Part shown: piece after piece, positions 1 to 8,984 of the stretch
Layout of the letters: each line of letters begins with the position of its first letter
How positions within the stretch are numbered: position 1 is the first letter of the stretch
DNA from: Streptomyces hygroscopicus
GTDB lineage: Bacteria; Actinomycetota; Actinomycetes; Streptomycetales; Streptomycetaceae
Assembly (NCBI GenBank): GCA_002021875.1
Contig: CP018627.1
Location: forward strand, 3,410,001-3,474,000
Direction of reading: 5' to 3'
DNA: 64,000 bases
Translations under genes and position numbers: made by a program
Notes under the pieces: model-generated
What the model saw: only the letters and a program-made list of their open reading frames with translations
Told to the model about the DNA's origin: nothing
Databases searched by the model: none

Positions 1-1817
1 AGGCCCGGATCCAGGGCGTCCAGGTGCAGCAGATGGTCCCGGACGGCGGGCAGGAGGTCATCGTCGGCGCGGTCACCGATCCCACCTTCGGCAAGGTCGT
101 GGCGTTCGGCCTCGGCGGGGTGCTGGTGGAGGTGCTGAAGGACATCACCTTCCGGCTGGCCCCGGCGACCGAGGACGAGGCGCTGTCGATGCTGGACGGG
201 ATCCGCGCCGCCGAGGTGCTGCGCGGGGTCCGGGGCGGCCAGGCGGTGGACCGCGGGGCGCTCGCCGATCTGATCGTGCGGGTCTCCCGGCTGGTGGCGG
301 ACTTCCCGGAGATCACGGAGGTCGATCTCAACCCGGTGTTCGCCACCGCGAGCGGGGTGCTCGCCGCCGATGTGCGGCTGCTGATCGGGGACCCCGCCCC
401 GCAGGAGCGCCGCCGCTACTCGCGCGAGGAGATCCTGAGCGCGATGCGCCGGCTGATGCAGCCGCGCTCGGTGGCGGTGGTGGGCGCCTCCAACGAGCAG
501 GGCAAGATCGGCAATTCGGTGATGCGCAACCTCATCGACGGCGGTTTCCCCGGGGAGATCCACCCGGTGAACCCCAAGGCCGACGACATCCTGGGCCGCA
601 AGGCGTACAAGAGCGTCACGGACGTCCCCGGCGAGGTGGATGTGGCGGTCTTCGCGATCCCCGCGAAGTTCGTGCCCGCCGCGCTGGAGGAGGTCGGCCG
701 CAAGGGCATCCCGAACGCCGTGCTGATCCCGTCCGGCTTCGCCGAAACCGGTGAACACGAGCTGCAGCGGCGGATCGTGGAGATCGCCGAGGAGTACGGG
801 GTGCGGGTGCTGGGGCCCAACATCTACGGCTACTACTCCACGTGGCAGGACCTGTGCGCCACCTTCTGCACCCCGTACGACGTCAAGGGGCCGGTGGCGC
901 TCACCTCGCAGTCCGGTGGCATCGGGATGGCGATCCTCGGCTTCGCCCGGACGACCAAGACCGGGGTCTCGGCGATCGTCGGCCTCGGCAACAAGTCGGA
1001 CGTGGACGAGGACGACCTCCTCACCTGGTTCGGTGAGGACGACCGTACCCAGTGCATCGCGATGCATCTGGAGGATCTCAAGGACGGCCGGGCCTTCGTG
1101 GAGGCGGCGCGGGCCACGGTGCCCAGGAAGCCCGTGGTGGTGCTCAAGGCGGGCCGTACGGCGGCCGGCGCCAGGGCGGCCGGCTCCCACACCGGCGCGC
1201 TGGCCGGGGACGACGCGGTCTACGACGACATCCTGCGGCAGGCCGGGGTGATCCGGGCGCCGGGCCTGAACGAGATGCTGGAGTACGCGCGGGCGCTGCC
1301 CGTGCTGCCCACGCCACAGGGTGACAACGTCGTCATCATCACCGGCGCCGGGGGCTCGGGGGTGCTGCTGTCGGACGCGATCGTCGACAACGGGCTGTCG
1401 CTGATGGAGATCCCGGACGACCTGGACGCCGCGTTCCGCCGCTTCATCCCGCCGTTCGGCGCGGCCGGGAACCCGGTGGACATCACCGGCGGCGAACCGC
1501 CGTCCACCTACGAGGCGACCATCCGGCTGGGCCTGGAGGATCCGCGGATCCACTCATTGGTCCTGGGCTACTGGCACACCATCGTCACCCCGCCGATGGT
1601 GTTCGCCGAGCTGACCGCGCGGGTCGTCGAGGAGTTCCGCGCCCGGGGCATCGCCAAACCGGTGGTGGCCTCGCTCGCGGGCGACACCGAGGTCGAGGAG
1701 GCGTGCGCCTACCTCTTCGAGCACGGGGTCGTGGCTTATCCGTACACCACCGAGAAGCCGGTGGCCGTCCTGGGTGCCAAGTACCGCTGGGCCAGGTCAG
1801 CGGGGCTGCTCACCTAA
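1..1817 (+). CDS. NDP-forming acyl-CoA synthetase (acetate-CoA ligase family), 5' truncated by window edge
   Basis: The reading frame is open to the left edge, so the GTG at 24 is an internal codon and the true start lies outside the window. The first ~130 visible residues look like the end of an ATP-grasp domain (QQMV, GQEVIVG, then DLNPV near residue 100). A CoA-binding Rossmann domain follows from about residue 150 (VAVVGAS, GKIGNSV), then succinyl-CoA-ligase-like domains with SHTGALAG near 390, the region of the phosphorylated histidine of this family. ATP-grasp before CoA-binding is the reverse of the usual order but common in fused actinobacterial members. Such enzymes interconvert acyl-CoA and acid with ATP or ADP; the substrate cannot be read here. 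The OFA carrier 226 bases downstream on the same strand hints at small carboxylates such as oxalate. That is inference. Confidence 0.85.
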   Translation, partial: ARIQGVQVQQMVPDGGQEVIVGAVTDPTFGKVVAFGLGGVLVEVLKDITFRLAPATEDEALSMLDGIRAAEVLRGVRGGQAVDRGALADLIVRVSRLVADFPEITEVDLNPVFATASGVLAADVRLLIGDPAPQERRRYSREEILSAMRRLMQPRSVAVVGASNEQGKIGNSVMRNLIDGGFPGEIHPVNPKADDILGRKAYKSVTDVPGEVDVAVFAIPAKFVPAALEEVGRKGIPNAVLIPSGFAETGEHELQRRIVEIAEEYGVRVLGPNIYGYYSTWQDLCATFCTPYDVKGPVALTSQSGGIGMAILGFARTTKTGVSAIVGLGNKSDVDEDDLLTWFGEDDRTQCIAMHLEDLKDGRAFVEAARATVPRKPVVVLKAGRTAAGARAAGSHTGALAGDDAVYDDILRQAGVIRAPGLNEMLEYARALPVLPTPQGDNVVIITGAGGSGVLLSDAIVDNGLSLMEIPDDLDAAFRRFIPPFGAAGNPVDITGGEPPSTYEATIRLGLEDPRIHSLVLGYWHTIVTPPMVFAELTARVVEEFRARGIAKPVVASLAGDTEVEEACAYLFEHGVVAYPYTTEKPVAVLGAKYRWARSAGLLT

Positions 1818-2043
1818 GCGCTTCGCTGGAAGTGCCCCGACCTGCCGTCGATCGTCTGCGGCGCCGTCGTGGCTGGTCGCGCCCGCGTGGCGGAGCCGCA
1901 CATCGACACGGCCCCGCGCCCCTTCGGGGCGCCACCGAACCGCGGCCGACTTCCACCGATCCGCATAGCCGCCACGTTTCCCGGAGCACGAAGAGTTTGG
2001 ACAGGGGGCGCTGGCCGGGTTCCTTCGAAGCCAAGGGGACGAC

Positions 2044-3435
2044 ATGAGCACAGCAGAACGACCGGAGGGGGCCCTCCCCTTCCGTGAGGTGCAGGACAGC
2101 AAGGGACGCACGTATCGCATCGGTGAGACGGACCGCGACATCCTGGGCCACAGCCGGAAGCTGATGGTCTATCTGCCGTGGATCGCGATGATGGCCATCA
2201 GCGTGTCCGAGTACGCGTACGGCTCGGCCGAGGACACGCTCTCGGAGGCGCACGGCTGGACCCAGAGCAACACCTTCTGGATCCTGAGCGTCTGGGTGTT
2301 CTTCCAGGCGGGGATCGCCTTCCCGGCCGGGTGGCTGCGGGAGAAGGGGATCCTGACCGCCCGCGCGGCGATGTTCCTGGGGTCGGGGCTGTGTCTGATC
2401 GGGTTCGTGGCCCTCGCCCACCTGGACAACGTTTTCGCCGCCATCGTCGGATTCGGCGTCATCGGCGGGCTCGGCTCCGGATTCGTCTACGCCACCTGCA
2501 TCAATATGGTGGGCAAGTGGTTCCCGGAGCGGCGCGGGGCGAAGACGGGGTTCGTCAACGGAGGGTTCGCCTACGGCGCGCTGCCGTTCATCTTCATCTT
2601 CAACTACTGGTTCGACACGGGTAACTTCGACGAGGTCCTGGACCTCATCGGGGTCTATGTGCTGATCGCCGTGGCGATCTGCGCCTGGTTCTTCAAGGAT
2701 CCGCCGAAGAACTGGTGGCCCGCCGACATCGACCCGCTGAGCTACGGCGGCAACGCCAAGAGCGCGGCGAGTCTGGCGAAGAACCCGCCGGCATCGCGGC
2801 AGTACACGCCCAAGGAGGCCATCAGGACCGGGATGCTGCCGCTGATGTGGGTGTCCCTGGTGCTCACCGCCGGGGTGTCCATCTTCGGCATCTCCTTCCA
2901 GGTCGACTACGCCAAGGAGGTGGGCTTCGGCCCGCTGGTGGCGGCCTCGTCCATGGGCATCATGTCCGTCATCAACGGTGTCGGACGCGGGGTGGTCGGC
3001 TGGCTCTCGGACCTGTGGGGGCGCAAGTCGACCCTGGTGTTCGTCATCGTGGTGCTGGGCCTCGCCCAGTTCGGGGTGATCTGGGCCGGCAACATCCACA
3101 ACGAGGTGCTGTTCCTCTTCTTCGCCTTCCTCTCCGGATTCGGCGGCGGCGCCTTCTACCCGATGTTCGCGGCGCTGACCCCGGACTACTTCGGGGAGAA
3201 CTACAACGCCACCAACTACGGCCTGGTGTACAGCGGAAAGCTGATCAGCGGGCTGTTCGGCGGCGGCCTGGGTTCGATGGTGGTGGACTCCTGGGGCTAC
3301 AACGGGGCGTACGCGCTGGCCGGAGGCATCTCCATGCTGGCGGCCGCGGTGGCCCTGCTGCTGCGGCAACCAGGTCGGCCACGGGTCCGGGGCATCGCCC
3401 CGAACCCGCAGCCGATCAGCCGCGAGGCCGTCTAG
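2044..3435 (+). CDS. OFA-family MFS transporter (oxalate/formate antiporter type)
   Basis: 463 residues with about twelve membrane segments, a size normal for MFS. The ATG at 2044 is preceded by AGGGGA at 2034-2039. Family marks include GAKTGFVNGGFAYGALPF around 170 and the half-repeat GVGRGVVGWLSDLWGRKS around 320, which is the MFS loop 8-9 motif. OFA proteins exchange oxalate and formate or move other monocarboxylates. The upstream neighbour is an acyl-CoA synthetase, which suits carboxylate uptake and activation. A second OFA carrier is at 26358-27914 and has a small-subunit gene. This copy has none: the next gene is convergent. Substrate is unproven. Confidence 0.85.
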   Translation: MSTAERPEGALPFREVQDSKGRTYRIGETDRDILGHSRKLMVYLPWIAMMAISVSEYAYGSAEDTLSEAHGWTQSNTFWILSVWVFFQAGIAFPAGWLREKGILTARAAMFLGSGLCLIGFVALAHLDNVFAAIVGFGVIGGLGSGFVYATCINMVGKWFPERRGAKTGFVNGGFAYGALPFIFIFNYWFDTGNFDEVLDLIGVYVLIAVAICAWFFKDPPKNWWPADIDPLSYGGNAKSAASLAKNPPASRQYTPKEAIRTGMLPLMWVSLVLTAGVSIFGISFQVDYAKEVGFGPLVAASSMGIMSVINGVGRGVVGWLSDLWGRKSTLVFVIVVLGLAQFGVIWAGNIHNEVLFLFFAFLSGFGGGAFYPMFAALTPDYFGENYNATNYGLVYSGKLISGLFGGGLGSMVVDSWGYNGAYALAGGISMLAAAVALLLRQPGRPRVRGIAPNPQPISREAV

Positions 3436-3440
3436 CTCCG

Positions 3441-3460
3441 CCCTGAGGGGCCCTCGCTCA
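3441..3460. terminator. Weak hairpin between convergent genes
   Basis: Only 22 bases separate the stop of the OFA gene from the stop of the convergent TIM-barrel gene. The palindrome GAGGGGCCCTC (3445-3455), inside CTGAG...CTCAG, could serve both directions. There is no T tract, as is usual in Streptomyces. Confidence 0.4.
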
Positions 3461-4507
3461 GCCCCGTCCGCCGCACCGCAGTGACCGCAGATAGCGGGCG
3501 GAGCGGCGGGCGGTGGTGAGCGAATCGGCGGGCTCGTCGTGCTCCACCATCCAGTGGTGGCGACGGCCGCCATGGGTCCTGCCGACCGCGGTCAGGAAGC
3601 GGCGGTAGTCGATGTCACCGTCGCCGACGTCCACCATCCGGTAGCCGTCGGTGGCGGTTTCGTCGTGTTCCCCGTCCTTGACGTGGAAGAGCGGATAGCG
3701 GTGCGGGGCCCGCAGGACGTAGTCGAGCGGCTCGAAGGGCGCCGGGGAGCCGTCCACCTTCTTGCCGAAGCGGAACTGGGCCACATACGCCCAGTAGATG
3801 TCCATCTCCAGATGGACCAGCTCGGGGTCGGTCTCGGCGAGCAGCACGTCGTAGAGGCGGACGTCCGGCCGGTCGGTGGCGAAGGAGAACTCCTCGGCGT
3901 GGTTGTGCTGGTAGAACTTCATTCCGCGCGCCTTGGCCGCCGCGCCGTAGGTGTTGAACTCCTCCGCACAGCGCTTCCAGCCGTCGACCGTGGAGCCGTA
4001 GCGCCAGGGCCCGGAGGCGGTGCCCACATGCGGCAGGCCCAGCGCCTCGGCGTCATCCAGCACCTGGGTGAGGTTGGTGGCGAAGCTGTACGCCTTCGGG
4101 TCGTCGGAGTAGTAGCCGACGTGGCTGCCGATACCGCGCAGCCCGTGGTCCCGCATCAGCCGCGTGAGCTGCTTGAGGGTGATGTCGCCCGTGCCCTGGG
4201 TGTAGCCGGCGAACTCCACCTGGTCGTAGCCGTACCGGGCCAGCTCCTTGAAGACCTGGGCGAAGCCGATCGACCGCACCTGGTCGCGGAGGGTGTAGAG
4301 CTGGATGCCGAGATGGCCGCGCGGCACCAGCGGGCCGCCCCGGCCCTTCTGGGCCGAGGTGTCGCTCTGGGCCGAGGTGCCGCTCTGGGCGGCGGTGGCG
4401 GTGGCCGTGCCGACCAGGGTGGCGGCCGTGGCACCCGCGGCGACGCCGAGGAATCTGCGGCGGCGGAGCGTCTCGGCGAGTTCGGGGTGTTCCTGAGCCC
4501 TCTTCAC
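3458..4507 (-). CDS. TAT-exported sugar phosphate isomerase/epimerase-like TIM-barrel protein
   Basis: 349 residues. The N-terminus carries a twin-arginine signal (RRRRFLGVAAGA around residues 16-27, then an Ala-rich hydrophobic run). After a low-complexity Q/S/A segment comes a xylose-isomerase-like TIM barrel (GIQLYTLRDQ near 70, HNHAEEF near 200, WMVEHDEP near 320). Metal-ligand-type residues are plausible (H, E, D in HNHAEEF, LEMDIYW, HVKDGE). The start overlaps the stop of the upstream phosphodiesterase gene by four bases, so it is the last gene of the ebo-type operon. An exported TIM barrel points to work outside the membrane, on a sugar-like or cyclitol-like compound. Specific reaction unknown. 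Confidence 0.8.
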   Translation of the reverse strand: MKRAQEHPELAETLRRRRFLGVAAGATAATLVGTATATAAQSGTSAQSDTSAQKGRGGPLVPRGHLGIQLYTLRDQVRSIGFAQVFKELARYGYDQVEFAGYTQGTGDITLKQLTRLMRDHGLRGIGSHVGYYSDDPKAYSFATNLTQVLDDAEALGLPHVGTASGPWRYGSTVDGWKRCAEEFNTYGAAAKARGMKFYQHNHAEEFSFATDRPDVRLYDVLLAETDPELVHLEMDIYWAYVAQFRFGKKVDGSPAPFEPLDYVLRAPHRYPLFHVKDGEHDETATDGYRMVDVGDGDIDYRRFLTAVGRTHGGRRHHWMVEHDEPADSLTTARRSARYLRSLRCGGRG

Positions 4508-5925
4508 GGGGTGTCTCCTTCAGTTGCGTTCGTCAGGCCGGCGAGGCGGAGGAGCAGGGTTTTGACGTCGGTGGCGGCCACCTGGCCGTCCACCGCGCCC
4601 GGCTGGGAGCAGAGGAGGACGGGCCCGTCCTCCTCGCGGTCCGGCAGGCGGCCATGGCTGCCGCGCACCGGGGACGGATCGAGCGGGACGACGGCCATGC
4701 GGTAGCGCATCCCGGTCTTCTTGCGGGCCAGCGCGGTGGCGGCCCGCACCCGCACATAGGGGTCCTTGGGGTCCATGAACAGCTCGGCCGGGTCATAGCC
4801 GGGCTTGCGGTGGATCTCCACGAGCTGGGCGAAGTCGGGGGCGCGGGCGTCGTCGAGCCAGTAGTAGTACGTGAACCAGGCGTCCGGCGCGGCCACCGCG
4901 ACCAGCTCCCCGGAGCGGGGATGGTCCAGGCCGTGGGCCTTCTTCCCCTCGTCGTCGAGGAGTTCGGCGATCCCGGGCAGACCGGCCAGGGCGGTGCGGG
5001 TGGCGTCCAGGTCCTCGGGGCGGCGCACATACACATGGGCGAGCTGGTGGTCGGCGACCGCGAAGGCCCTGGAGGCGCCGGGGTCCAGATACTCCATGCC
5101 GTCCTGGGTGTGCACCTCCAGCAGCCCGGCGCGGCGCAGCGCCCGGTTGATGTCCACGGGCCGCGAGACCCGGGTGATGCCGTACTCGGACAGCGCCACG
5201 ACGGTACGGCCGCGGGCGGTGGCATCGTCGAGCAGCGGGCCGAGGGCGGTGTCGAGTTCGGTGGCGGCGGTGTGGGAGCGGGGGTCGTCGGGGCCGTACC
5301 GCTGGAGGTCGTAGTCCAGATGCGGAAGGTAGGTCAGCACCAGATCGGTGGGGCTGGTGCGCAGGATGTGGCGGGTGGCGTCGATGATCCACCGCGAGGA
5401 GACCAGATCGGCGCCCGGCCCCCAGAAGTGGAAGAGCGGGAAGGTGCCGAGCTCCGCGGTGAGTTCGTCGTGCAGCGCGGGGGGCCGGGTGTAGCAGTCC
5501 GGCTCCTTGCGGCCGTCGGCGTAGTAGACGGGGCGCGGGGTGACGGTGATGTCGGTGTCCGAGCCCATCGCGTACCACCAGCAGATGTTGGCCACCGTGT
5601 AGCCGGGGTGGACGCGGCGGGCGGCGTCCCACAGCTTGTCGCCGCCTACTAGGCCGTTGTGCTGCCGCCACAGCAGCACCTCGCCCATCTCGCGGAAGTA
5701 CCAGCCGTTGCCGACGATGCCGTGTTCGGCGGGGGTGGTGCCGGTGAGGAACGTCGACTGGGCGGCGCAGGTGACGGCGGGCAGCACGGTGCCCAGCGCG
5801 GCGCGGGAGCCGGAGCGGGCCAGGGCCTTGAGGCGCGGCATATGGTCCAGCAGCCGTGGGGTGAGGCCGACGACGTCGAGGACGAGGAGGGGGGTCGGGC
5901 CGCCCCTGCCCCTCAGGTCGCTCAT
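4504..5925 (-). CDS. Alkaline-phosphatase-superfamily phosphodiesterase, EboF-like
   Basis: 473 residues of the type I phosphodiesterase/nucleotide pyrophosphatase fold. Visible marks are LDVVGL at the N-terminus, the nucleophile region TCAAQSTFLTGT near 63 (Thr or Ser nucleophile), HGIVGNGW near 80, LTYLPHLDYDLQRYGP near 210 and SEYGIT near 260, the metal-site blocks of the superfamily. AAGGAG lies a few bases before the ATG at 5925. It overlaps the eboE stop by four bases. Operons of the ebo type end in a phosphodiesterase of this kind (EboF), so it probably removes a phosphate or nucleotide group from the pathway intermediate. No signal peptide is seen, so it appears cytoplasmic. Confidence 0.8.
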   Translation of the reverse strand: MSDLRGRGGPTPLLVLDVVGLTPRLLDHMPRLKALARSGSRAALGTVLPAVTCAAQSTFLTGTTPAEHGIVGNGWYFREMGEVLLWRQHNGLVGGDKLWDAARRVHPGYTVANICWWYAMGSDTDITVTPRPVYYADGRKEPDCYTRPPALHDELTAELGTFPLFHFWGPGADLVSSRWIIDATRHILRTSPTDLVLTYLPHLDYDLQRYGPDDPRSHTAATELDTALGPLLDDATARGRTVVALSEYGITRVSRPVDINRALRRAGLLEVHTQDGMEYLDPGASRAFAVADHQLAHVYVRRPEDLDATRTALAGLPGIAELLDDEGKKAHGLDHPRSGELVAVAAPDAWFTYYYWLDDARAPDFAQLVEIHRKPGYDPAELFMDPKDPYVRVRAATALARKKTGMRYRMAVVPLDPSPVRGSHGRLPDREEDGPVLLCSQPGAVDGQVAATDVKTLLLRLAGLTNATEGDTP

Positions 5926-7100
5926 GGCAGCTCCTTGAGGCCGAGGTCGGTCAACAGGTCACGGGCGAGGGCGAGTTCGGCGGCGATGCCGTCGGCGAGC
6001 CGGTCGCGGGTGCGGGGGCGCAGCTCGGGCGGGAGCGCCTGCCAGGTGTAGGTCTCCACCTCGAGGTGGCGGGTCAGCGGGGCGGGCCCGCCGACGAGCC
6101 GGGCGAGCGCGTCGGCCAGCACCGGGAGGGTGGAGGTGAGCGGGGGCTCGGGCGGGGCGTGCAGCGGCACATGGAAATGGGACCGCCAGGGCGCGGTGTC
6201 GCCGAGCCCGCCCGCGAGCGCTTCGTCGAGGTCGTCGGTGCCGTGGACGCCGCCCTCGGGGGCCCGGGTGCGGGTCTGGTGGAGGAAGCGGGGCTCGGCG
6301 AACGCCGCGAGGGCCTCCCGCACCCCGGGCTGTCCCGGGTCCTCGGCGTGCAGCGCGGCGGAGAGCTGCGCCTTGACGACCGGGACCCCGGCGGCGGTGA
6401 GCGCGTCGACGGCCGCGTGCGGGTCCTCGAACTGCGTCGCCAGATGGCAGGTGTCCAGGCAGACGCCGATACGGTCCAGGGGCGGGCCGCCGGGCGCGGT
6501 GAGCGCCTCGATGGCCTGCGCGGTCGTCTCGACGGTGCAGCCGGGCTCGGGCTCCAGGCCGATGCGGACGGAGCGGCCGGTGAGCTCCTGGATGGCGTCG
6601 AGCCGCTGGGCGAGGGTGGTGAGGTGGCGGCGGGCGGCGCGGGCCCGTTCGGCGTCGAAGGGGGTGCGCCAGGCCAGCGGCAGGGTGGAGACGGAGCCGT
6701 CGGCGATGTCGTCGGGGAGCAGCGCGGCCAGCAGCCGGGCCAGATGGGTGGTGTGCTCCAGCCGCTCCGGATCGGTCCAGTCGGGCTTGTAGACGCGGTA
6801 CTTGACCTCCTGGGCGCCGAAGCCCTCGTACGGGAAGCCGTTGAGGGTGACCACTTCCAGGCCGCGGGTGTCCAGCGCGGTGCGCAGCTTGCGGAGTTCC
6901 GCGGGGTCGGCGCTCAGGGTGCGGGCGGCGTCGCGGGCCAGCCACAGGCCGATGCCGAGCCGGTCGCGGCCCAGGCGGCGGCGTACCGGTTCGCAGTACA
7001 GCCGGAGCTGCTCCACGACGCCGTCGAGGTCTTCGGCGGGGTGGACGTTGGTGCAATAGGCGAGGTGGACGGTGGAGCCGTCGGGGTGGCGGAAGCGCAT
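5922..7100 (-). CDS. eboE: EboE-family metabolite traffic protein (TIM-barrel)
   Basis: 392 residues. The N-terminal MRFRHPDG...LAYCTNVHPAEDL and the blocks LWLARDAA, LEVVTLNGFPYEGF, VRIGLEPEPGC, GVCLDTCHLA and LEVETYTW are characteristic of the EboE family, a xylose-isomerase-like TIM barrel. The Glu, Asp, His set (EPEPG, DTCH, HVPLH) looks able to bind a divalent metal. Start ATG 7100 follows GAGGAGG. The gene is ten bases after the TatD gene and overlaps the next by four bases. In cyanobacteria ebo genes are linked to moving or maturing a scytonemin precursor; the general biochemical role of EboE is not settled. Confidence 0.85.
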   Translation of the reverse strand: MRFRHPDGSTVHLAYCTNVHPAEDLDGVVEQLRLYCEPVRRRLGRDRLGIGLWLARDAARTLSADPAELRKLRTALDTRGLEVVTLNGFPYEGFGAQEVKYRVYKPDWTDPERLEHTTHLARLLAALLPDDIADGSVSTLPLAWRTPFDAERARAARRHLTTLAQRLDAIQELTGRSVRIGLEPEPGCTVETTAQAIEALTAPGGPPLDRIGVCLDTCHLATQFEDPHAAVDALTAAGVPVVKAQLSAALHAEDPGQPGVREALAAFAEPRFLHQTRTRAPEGGVHGTDDLDEALAGGLGDTAPWRSHFHVPLHAPPEPPLTSTLPVLADALARLVGGPAPLTRHLEVETYTWQALPPELRPRTRDRLADGIAAELALARDLLTDLGLKELP

Positions 7101-7110
7101 GGTGTCCTCC

Positions 7111-7998
7111 TCACCGTTCCGTCGGCGCGGCGGCCGGGGCGCCGCCGCCGCGCAGGATGGAGTTGCCCTCGTGGGTGGCGGTGACCTCGGTCTCCTCGCT
7201 GTCGAGGTCGAGGTCGAGGCGGCCGCTGAGCCCGTAGAACGCGACCGGGTTGCGCCACAGCACCTGGTCGACGTCGTCCTCGCCGAAGCCCTCGGCGCGC
7301 ATCAGGTCGCCGACCTTGCGGGTCTTGAGCGGATCGCTCCTCCCCCAGTCGGCGGCGGAGTTGACCAGGACCCGCTCGGGCCCGTACTCGCGCAGGATCG
7401 CGACCATCCGCTCCTCGTCCATCTTGGTGTCGGGATAGACCGAGAAGCCCAGCCAGCAGCCGCTGTCCTTGGCCTCCTTGACGGTGGTCTCGTTGAGGTG
7501 GTCGACCAGGACGCGGTCCATGGGCAGCGCGGACTCACCTACGACGTCGAGGGTGCGGCGCAGTCCGGCCAGCTTGTCGCGGTGCGGGGTGTGCACCAGG
7601 GCGGGCAGGCCGTGGTCGGCGGCGAGCTGAAGCTGGGCGGCGAGGGCACTGTCCTCGGCGGGGGTCATCGAGTCGTAGCCGATCTCGCCCACGGCCACGA
7701 CGCCGTCCTTGACGAGATAGCGCGGCAGCTCGTCCAGGACGGGGGCGCAGCGCGGGTCGTTGGCCTCCTTGGGGTTGAGCGCGAGGGTGCAGTGGTGGGC
7801 GATGCCGTGCTGGGCGGCCCGGAACGGCTCCCAGCCGAGGAGGGAGTCGAAGTAGTCGTAGAAGCTGGCGGGCGAGGTGCGCGGCTGTCCGAGCCAGAAG
7901 GACGGCTCGACGACGGCGCGCACCCCCGCGGCGTACATGGCCTCGTAGTCGTCGGTGGTGCGGGAGGTCATATGGATGTGCGGGTCGAAGATGCGCAT
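7111..7998 (-). CDS. eboB: TatD-family metal-dependent hydrolase (EboB)
   Basis: Start chosen at ATG 7998 (MRIFDPHIHMTSR), not further upstream: the metal motif DPHIH then sits at the N-terminus as in all TatD-like amidohydrolases, and the stop of eboA shares its last base with this ATG (TGATG). 295 residues. Other metal-site blocks are GEIGYDS near 130, PALVHTPH near 165 and DHLNETT near 200. The size and motifs agree with the TatD-like member of ebo operons. Probable role is hydrolysis of a small pathway compound; the substrate is not known. Confidence 0.85.
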   Translation of the reverse strand: MRIFDPHIHMTSRTTDDYEAMYAAGVRAVVEPSFWLGQPRTSPASFYDYFDSLLGWEPFRAAQHGIAHHCTLALNPKEANDPRCAPVLDELPRYLVKDGVVAVGEIGYDSMTPAEDSALAAQLQLAADHGLPALVHTPHRDKLAGLRRTLDVVGESALPMDRVLVDHLNETTVKEAKDSGCWLGFSVYPDTKMDEERMVAILREYGPERVLVNSAADWGRSDPLKTRKVGDLMRAEGFGEDDVDQVLWRNPVAFYGLSGRLDLDLDSEETEVTATHEGNSILRGGGAPAAAPTER

Positions 7999-8984
7999 CA
8001 GGACTCCTCGCGGGTCAGGGCGCGGGTGGGGCCCGTCGCGGCTGTTGGGGCCGTCGCGGCTGTTTGGCACGTCGCGGCTGTTTGGCACGTCAGGGCCAGT
8101 ACGCGGTCGAGATCGGCGGGCACGGGGCGGCCGGCGGCGGTGCGCTCGCGGGCGTAGTCGGTGAGCATGCGGGCCAGCTCGGCGTCCCCCCGCGCCCGGC
8201 GCTCCCATTCGGCGACGGCGGCGAGCGGAACGCCGGTGAACAGGCACTTGAGCACGGCCTGCCGCCAACTGTGCGGCGAGAGGTGGCGGGCGGCGTACGG
8301 GCCGACGGCGGCGGCCACGAGCCGGGTGTCGTTGGTCCGCAGGGCGTCCTCGACGAGCGGGACGGCGTCCGAGGCGTCGAGCCGGAGACGCGGCAGCGCG
8401 AGAAGCACGGCGCGGCGCTCGGCACCGGTGCCCCGCGCGTACAGCCTCGCGGCGGTCGGCGCGTCCGCGTCGGCGGCGTGGAGGATCAGGATGCGGGCGG
8501 CGTCGGGGAGGTCGTGGGGGGTGGGGTCGCCGGGGGCGGGCAGCCTATGGCGGTCGGCCGAGCCGCCGGTGGGGACGACGGGCGCCTCGTGTCCCGGGGC
8601 CGGAGGGCCGGCCTGCTCGGCTCTCCGAGCGTCGTCCTGGGCCCCCGGGCCTTCCGGACGTGCCGGCGCCTCGCCGGCGTCTCGGGCTTCCTGGGTGCCC
8701 GCGGCCTCGCGGGTACCGGGGACCTCGCGGGTGCCCGACACCTCGCGGGCCTCACGCGCGTCCCGGGTGACTCCGGGGTGCCGTGTTCTCCCGGTCGCCC
8801 CGGCATCGGTGGACCGGGCGTGGCGGCCCGCGGAGGCGAAGTCCAGCTCCCAGCGGGCAGGGCCGGAATCGCCCGTCTGGGGCCCGGCCTTCGCCGCCTC
8901 CGTCAGGGCCCGGTCCAGCCAGGCGCGCCCTGCCTCGTCCAGCCGCCGCTCCACGGCGGCGCGCAGCTCGGTCGGGGTCAGCAT
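7998..8984 (-). CDS. eboA: EboA-domain protein with long disordered insert
   Basis: 328 residues from ATG 8984 (MLTPTELRAAVERRL). The N-terminal ~50 residues and the region from about 165 (ARILILHAAD...LRTNDTRLVAAAVGPYAARHL...WRQAVLKCLFTGVPL) match what is typical of EboA, a small alpha-helical, HEAT-like protein of no known activity. Between them lie about 110 residues rich in R, E, G, A and P with a recurring REx-GTRE pattern. The C-terminal tail has a CQTAAT-type repeat encoded by three 18-base units (8034-8087). Both regions look recently expanded. The stop is joined to the eboB start as TGATG. Confidence 0.75.
   Translation of the reverse strand: MLTPTELRAAVERRLDEAGRAWLDRALTEAAKAGPQTGDSGPARWELDFASAGRHARSTDAGATGRTRHPGVTRDAREAREVSGTREVPGTREAAGTQEARDAGEAPARPEGPGAQDDARRAEQAGPPAPGHEAPVVPTGGSADRHRLPAPGDPTPHDLPDAARILILHAADADAPTAARLYARGTGAERRAVLLALPRLRLDASDAVPLVEDALRTNDTRLVAAAVGPYAARHLSPHSWRQAVLKCLFTGVPLAAVAEWERRARGDAELARMLTDYARERTAAGRPVPADLDRVLALTCQTAATCQTAATAPTAATGPTRALTREES
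8034..8087. repeat. Three tandem 18-base units in the 3' end of eboA
   Basis: Units at 8034-8051, 8052-8069 and 8070-8087, core CGTCGCGGCTGTT. The second and third are identical and the first differs at its end. They encode the six-residue repeat in the EboA tail, about 35 bases before the stop. Confidence 0.9.

Noticed and set aside
1810..2141. Small frames between the acyl-CoA synthetase and the OFA gene
   Set aside because: Arg/Pro/Ala-rich, overlapping in several frames, with no ribosome binding site or family similarity; the 226-base gap is treated as leader.
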